Shown here: piece after piece, positions 58,240 through 64,000 of the stretch
Position numbering within the stretch: the first letter of the stretch is position 1
Layout: the number at the start of each line of letters is the position of its first letter
Assembly: GCF_048544455.1 (NCBI RefSeq)
Contig: NC_133532.1
Span: 14,448,948 to 14,512,947 of the forward strand
Source of the DNA: Silene latifolia
Lineage: Eukaryota; Streptophyta; Magnoliopsida; Caryophyllales; Caryophyllaceae
Length of the DNA stretch: 64,000 nucleotides
Direction of reading: 5' to 3'
Notes under the pieces: generated by a model
Databases searched by the model: none
What the model was told of the DNA's origin: nothing
The model's input: only the letters and a program-made list of their open reading frames with translations
Made by a program: the position numbers and the translations under genes

Positions 58240-61200
58240 GTTTGTCAGGTTGGAAAATTCATTCCCGTCTAGGTCTGTGATCCTAACCGCACCCCCTGGA
58301 AGTATGGACTTGACTAGAAATGGCCCGGCCCAATTGGGTTTGAATTTTCCTCGTGAATCGACAGGTAAAAGAGCTCTAACTGACTTGAGGACTGAGTCTC
58401 CTTCTTTGATGTTCCTTGGCTTAACCCTTTTGTTGAAGGCTCGTTTGATACGTGCTTGATATGTTTGCACATTATGTAATGCACGTAGTCTACGTTCATC
58501 CAGGAGGATGAGTTCTTCATATCTGTCCGTCTTCCAATCGGCTTCTGAGATTTGACTTTCGAGTAAAATACGCAAGGATGGTATTTCTAGCTCGACTGTT
58601 TGTACAACTTCCGTGCCGTAGGTCAAATAGAAAGGGGTGGCCCCAGTGGGTGTCCTAACAGATTTACGGTATCCCCATAAAGCAAAAGGTATCTTGCTTG
58701 GCCAATCTCGATAGTGGTCAATTATTTTCTTGAGGATTGTGATAACGTTCTTGTTTGCCGCCTCGACCGCGCCGTTAGTTTGTGGTCTATATGGCTAGGA
58801 ATGGTGATGCTTGATTTTGTACTTGGCTAGCAATTGCTCAGTCTCAGCTTGGAAATGTGATCCATTATCACTAATGATCTCATGTGGGCAACCGTATCGA
58901 CAGATGATATTGTTTTGTATGAACTTTGCTACATTTTTTGCTGTGAGACTAGTGTACGAAGCCGCCTCTACCCATTTGGTGAAATAATCAATTGCCACTA
59001 AGATGAAGCAGTGATCTCCTGTTCCGGCTGGAGTGATCTTTCGATGATATCAATTCCCCAAGCAGAAAATGGCCAGGGAGATGTCATTGTATAGAGCAGT
59101 GAAGGAGGAACATGTTGCACATTCCCGAAGATTTGACAGTTATGGCAATGTCTTACATATTTGATGCAATCGGATTCCATTATGGTCCAATAATACCCCA
59201 AACGTGTGATTTTTTTTGCCATCATGGGTCCACTCATATGAGGACCGCATTCGCCATTATGGACTTCTTCCATCACTTTCCATGCCTGTGAATGATCAAG
59301 GCAACGTAGGATTACACCAAGAGGTGTTCTTTTGTATAACTCTCCTTGCATGAGAACGTATTGGGAAGCTAGTAGGCATATAACACGTTGTCCCCTCTTG
59401 TCCATATCCGGTGGATAGGTGCCATTGAGTTTGAAGTTTAGAATCGCTTGGAACCAAAGTTCCTCTGTGATTTCCTCTTCATTGGTGATTTGGTGCACAT
59501 AAGCTGGCTCTGATCGTCGTTCGATGCATAAAGGAATTTCTACCATGCTATCCGGCATATTAATCAAAGATGCGAGTTTTGCAAGAGCATATGCAAATTG
59601 ATTTTCTTCTCGAGGTAGGTGTAGGTAAGTTACTTGATCGAAAAATTGGGCAACTTGGTCTATTCTGGCCTGATAAGGTGCTAAGCTTTCACTTCGGATT
59701 TTCCAAGATCCCGTGATTTGGTTTATGATCAAAGATGAATCCCCATGTACTCGAAGATTCTTGATGCCTAAACCTACTGCCGCTTGCAATCCAATGAGAC
59801 AAGCTTCGTATTCTGCAGTGTTATTTGTCACCTCGAAGTCGAGTTTGACATAGATTGGTGTATGCTCGCCTTCAAGAGAAATGAGCAACACTCCTATTCC
59901 AAATCTTCTTAAGTTCGATGCTCCATCAAAATAAAGGTCCCAGGAGTCTACGTCGGTTTGGAGTATATCCTCATCCGGGAACGACCAGGTGTCTATCGTT
60001 TGTGTATCTTTGATGGGATTTTTTGCGAAGAACTTGGCAACAGCGCGCACTTTTATAACTTTCAGAGGTACATACTTGAGGTCGAACTCTGAGAGCATCA
60101 AAGTCCATCTTGCTAGGCGTCCATTGAGAACGGGTTTCTCGAAGAGGTATTTGACAGGATCCATTTTGGAGTATATTTTAACGGAGTAGCTAAGCATGTA
60201 ATGGAGTATTCGTTGCCCACACAAGAGCGAGGCATGTCTTTTCGAGTGGTGTGTATTTGCACTCGTACTTCAATAACTTCTTACGAAGGTAGTAGATAGC
60301 TCTTTCTTCTTTTCCTATGGTTTGAGCTAGCATGGCGCCCATGGCCGTTTCAGTTACCATGAGATATAAACCAAGAGGTTGATCTCGTTGAGGTGGCATG
60401 AGCACTGGTGGCTTGGCTAGTATCTCCTTGATTCAGTCAAACGCTTTTTGACAGTCATTATCCCACATGGTGTGATCTGTTTTCTTGAGCTTCTTGAAGA
60501 TAGGTTTGCAGATCATGGTGAGTTTCGATATGAATCGACTTATGTATTGCACCTTACCTAGGAATCCTCTAACTTCTTTCTCCGTTTGAGGTTGCGGTAT
60601 TTTGATTAGAGCTTTGATCTTGGAAGTGTCTATTTCTATTCCTCGTTGGCTAACAACGTATCCCAGGAGTTTACCAGATGTTACTCCGAATGCGCATTTC
60701 TGAGGATTGAGCCTCATGTTGTACTTCGTAGCTTTGATAAGAATTTGCGAAGGTTCGCAATGTGCCCCTCTCTATCCTTGGACTTCACAATCATGTTATC
60801 TATGTATACCTCAACTTCTTTATGCATCATGTAATGTAAGAGCTTAGTTGCGGTGCGTTGGTATGTAGCTCCGGCGTTGATTAACCCAAACGGCATAACC
60901 GTGTAGCAATAGGTTCCCCACTGAGTGACGAAGGCGGTCTTATGCATGTCTTCCTCGACCATCTTGATTTGGTTATAACCCGCGTACCCATCCATAAAAG
61001 ATAATAACGCGTGATCTGCTGTATTGTCCACCAATATGTCAATATGTGGTAGAGGAAAGTCATCTTTAGGACTTGCTTTGCTTAAGTCTCTAAAATCAAC
61101 ACAAACACGGATTCTCTCATCCTTTTTGGGTACAGGTACTATGTTAGCTACCCAGTCTGAGTACTTGGAAACTTTGATGAACCCGGCTTTGAATTGCTTA

Positions 61201-62690
61201 TCTACTTCTTCCTTGATCTTAAGAGCCCATTCTGTCCTCATTCTACGAAGCTTCTGTTTTACGGGTTTGAAACCTGGTTTGATTGGGATCCTATGCTCTG
61301 CGATGTCCCTATCGATCCCTGGCATGTCTTTGTAGGACCAAGCGAAAACGTCTTTGAACTCGTGTAGGAGGTCTATGAAACTGGCCCTTTCAGTAGAGCT
61401 CAAGGTCGTCCCTATCCTAAGTTCTTGAGGTTCTAGTTCGGTTCCTACGTTGATGGGTTCGGTGTTCTCTATTACTGGTCCTCCTTCCCCCTCTTGTAGT
61501 ATTTCCTTGGCTATGTAGGGAGGTATCTCGATCGAGTCTGGGTCTGGGTCATCCTCAGTATCATCGTAAGCAGAATTGCATTCAAGATAACACAAAGAGT
61601 AAGCAGAACCTGATTTATTCATATTAAAGTTTGAGAAAAGTTGAAACAAAGAAGCCATCTGATCTGTAGTCAGTGGCGGTAAAGGGACAGTCGTTGGGAC
61701 ATTTCCCAAACTACTGTTACTACTCGATGCTAAGCTAGGAGACACAAGGGGAATGGGAATGACGACAGGAGGAGACTCTCTAGGAACTTCTTTAGACTCC
61801 GACTCTGACTCCGACTCTGACTCAAATTCATCGTCTTCTGGCTCTCCTTTGAACAGCTCTCCTTCTCCAGTGGTGAGCTTGAAGAGTCTTCCTTGATTGT
61901 TTGTCCACTTGATTGATTTTCTCCATCCTTTCTGCTGGTTTGCGTTAGTTTCTGTGATTAACACGGTAGGGTTAAAGTGATCGTCTTGAAGTATCATGGT
62001 AATGATCTCATCCTGCTCGGCTCTAACAAATCGATCTTCTCCAAATAGTAGACTGACAGCTTGTTCGTCTAAGCAAGGTGCTTGACGAGTCTTGACGGTA
62101 GGAACTGTTTCTGGAGGAATGAAGTAGCAATTGTGAAAGATCTCGATTCCGGATAGCTTCCTTTCGAGATAGTGCCAAGGTTCGGGAAATCCGTGAAAGA
62201 GTTCCTGACTTCCTTCCCTAACGAAGTATCCATTTAGAGTAGGGTGGTAGGGTCACATTTGGATTCCCACATTCTTTCGATTTTGAACTTGAGCGAGCAT
62301 CTCGAGAACTTCCTCTTTAGTGGGTTTGTATCCTAATCCAAGTGGTATTCTTTGTGAGTTGCCTTCTTTGTGGGGTGCAATGGTGTTTCTTCGGATAGGA
62401 TTCAAAGGCATTCCCGGGAAGTATCCCTGGGATTTGAGTATGTGGTTGACCACCAAGTTGGAGTAGGGATTGAAGTATAAGGGTGTCAACTCACTTTCTA
62501 TGACATTTATGCTATGGAAGCCCCCAAGTTCATATACTGGATCAGCAAGGACTTGATTACTTGACCTCTTTTCGATTATTGCTTTGATGGGTGACGAAGT
62601 GATCGTCACCACTTTGTCGTTTAGTGGGATTTTTATTTTCTGGTGGAGGGTGGATGTCACCGCCTTAGAAGCATGAATCCAAGGTCTTCC
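58240..62690 (-). mobile_element. gag-pol coding region of the right Tat fossil
   Basis: From right to left on the - strand: a G-patch-like segment (IPLGLGYKPTKEEVLEML, about 62350), an acidic linker, reverse transcriptase (FAWSYKDMPGIDRDIAEH, VPVPKKDERIRVCVDFRDLS, DFPLPHIDILVDNTADHALL), RNase H, a second archaeal-like RNase H (YFDGASNLRRFGIGVLL, NNTAEYEACLIGLQAA, HGDSSLIINQITGSW), the integrase zinc finger (HNGECGPHMSG...CIKYVRHCHNCQ), the integrase core (AIDYFTKWVEAASY, ISDNGSHF) and the C-terminal part (KPNWAGPFLVKSILPGGA). Dual RNase H is a known hallmark of the Tat lineage. Several breaks are present, and the gene is cut at 58239 by the copia element. Confidence 0.9.
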
Positions 62691-63968
62691 TGTTAGAAAT
62701 CTAGATCAATATACTAACATATTCATATATGTTTTATGTTAATTTAATCGTAAAATTAATTGGTGATCTTATGCATGCAAACTATAAACAATTTAAAGAA
62801 GAAATCTTCATCTTACAATGGTATTTTGGTTTATATGGGCACAAGAGAGTTCTCCTTCTCTCTTGTTCTTGTACTTTCCTTAATAGATGAACTAGGATCC
62901 AAGTGTAGGATCCCTCCCAAAGTAAGATACCCAAGGCAAACTCTTAATCAAATTAATATTATGTATACTAGAATAATATTAATTTTAGTGTAAAAATTGA
63001 CCCAAAAATATTATTGGACTCTCTATTATTCCGGTTAGAGAGATGGAAGAGAAGGAAGAATTTTATCTTTCTAAAACTCAAATTTTAGATGAATGAATAA
63101 TAAGCTAATACACTAATTATTTTGTAGTGTATGTTAGGTAAAATAAGAAGAAAAACAAAGTGTTTTTCTTCTAAAAAAACCGGGTGGAAGAGGGGAAGAA
63201 GAGAGAGTCAATGCATGCATGAGTTTGTCTTCACAATGACCACTAGGTTGCATGGCTAGTTTATTAGGGAAATGATTATGTTCACCACTAACATAATTAA
63301 CACAATTTCATCCTAATACCCCTTTAATTTCGGTATACATAGATAATATGGACTCCATATTATCTTTGTCAAAATGTCAATTTGTCTTATGTCACATGTC
63401 ATATGTTACATAAATTTGTTATGTATTTTTAACATATTAAAAATAAACGTATTAATAAAAATACGTCATATACAAAAATCGACTTAGCAATTCATAATTG
63501 CTTGTACCAAAATATTTTACCAATTTATAAATCACAATAACTTGTATTTATAATAATTCATTCAATTTCAATTGTTTTCTTAAACAATAATTTCACCCAA
63601 GTAAGGAAACAATTCGATTACTCAGACCGTATCTTATTTAATCAGATTATAATGAGATACGTAAATTGTACTTCCAAAATCGTCCGTCAATTTTTAAGAA
63701 ATTTAATTGACCCGTATCGTCATACGATCAATTAAATGATCAACTAAGAGTGTTACCCTTTAGGTATGACCTAAGGGGATCAACTGGTCACCACCGTCTC
63801 ACGACAGTAATGTCAAACTCTAGTCAGCCAATCATTACCGATATGTGTGGACCAGTTGACTGTAAAATATTACTTCCCAATTGTATTCTTTAAAATGAGA
63901 CTTAAACATGTGATCATCATGATCAACAGTTGTGATCGCATTATTGTCGGAGGACACATATTCCAACA
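62691..63968 (-). mobile_element. LTR of a second copia-type element of the same family, minus strand
   Basis: It is the reverse complement of the LTR family at 49445: TGTTAGAAATCTAGATC at 62691 is its 3' end and GGACACATATTCCAACA its 5' start at 63968. The PPT (ATCTCCCACTTGTCCTCGAC, inverse) follows, so the interior continues past the right edge. The 5 bases before it (CTTCC) are the expected target duplication. It is more diverged from the other two LTRs than they are from each other. Confidence 0.88.
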
Positions 63969-64000
63969 ATCTCCCACTTGTCCTCGACAAGTGTGCGTCA

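Larger units (their letters stand above)
39313..62690 (-). mobile_element. Tat-lineage Ty3/gypsy element fossil (right copy), split by nested insertions
   Basis: Read on the - strand from the right: part of the gag-pol region (62690 to 58240), then after a copia-type insertion (49445-58239) the end of pol and a non-coding stretch, then two antisense genes (on the + strand, 48288-42910), the PPT (about 41990-42002) and the LTR (41989-39387). Without the insertions it would be about 14 kb long in the window. The 5' LTR and most of gag lie beyond 62690, where another copia-family LTR interrupts it. It is broken by these insertions and carries several further breaks. Lineage is from the RT/RNase H wording and the antisense genes. 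Confidence 0.85.

Noticed and set aside
58250-61335. + strand frames across the Tat pol region
   Set aside because: They are opposite-strand shadows of the reverse transcriptase and integrase coding region.

Overview
This is a plant nuclear window: genes with many short GT-AG introns, a tandem pair of raffinose-family genes, and dense nested retrotransposons, Helitrons, MITEs and a SINE. The retroelement types (a Tat-lineage Ty3/gypsy with antisense genes, Stowaway and Tourist MITEs) fit a eudicot. A Caryophyllales host is my guess, from resemblance only.

Layout. 1-1241 is the 3' end of a Tekay-type chromovirus fossil. 1395-10520 is the 3' part of a Tat-lineage fossil on the + strand, carrying two antisense host-like genes (one DUF7745-like, one with a plant mobile domain) and a 2.36 kb LTR. 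10521-38560 is a gene island between two Tat copies. It holds a short Helitron, several MITEs, a duplicated 1.15 kb promoter-plus-exon segment, an apparently intact 14-exon GH36 gene of the raffinose synthase / alkaline alpha-galactosidase family (16885-20401), its decayed tandem copy (21200-24854), a SINE with clear target duplications, a nest of DNA transposons (25942-28887), a 99-bp-arm foldback, a candidate 67-residue gene (30318-31181), a ureide permease relic, a second Helitron with a 203 bp TTA microsatellite, and a 14-3-3-like relic.

38560-39312 is an Athila-type fossil. From 39313 to 62690 lies a second Tat element on the - strand, oriented opposite to the first. It is split by an 8.8 kb Ty1/copia-type gag-only element (49445-58239, target duplication GTTTG), by a 535 bp MITE with about 58 bp terminal inverted repeats, and by a Stowaway inside its LTR. 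At 62691 an LTR of the same copia family, on the opposite strand, starts another insertion that runs off the right edge.

Only the first GH36 gene looks like a full working host gene. The most unusual structural signal is a GC-rich near-palindromic module (consensus GACGCAGCANNTGCTGCGCC, often in 30 bp tandem units). In both Tat copies it lies just upstream of three separate transcription units: the LTR promoter and the two antisense genes.
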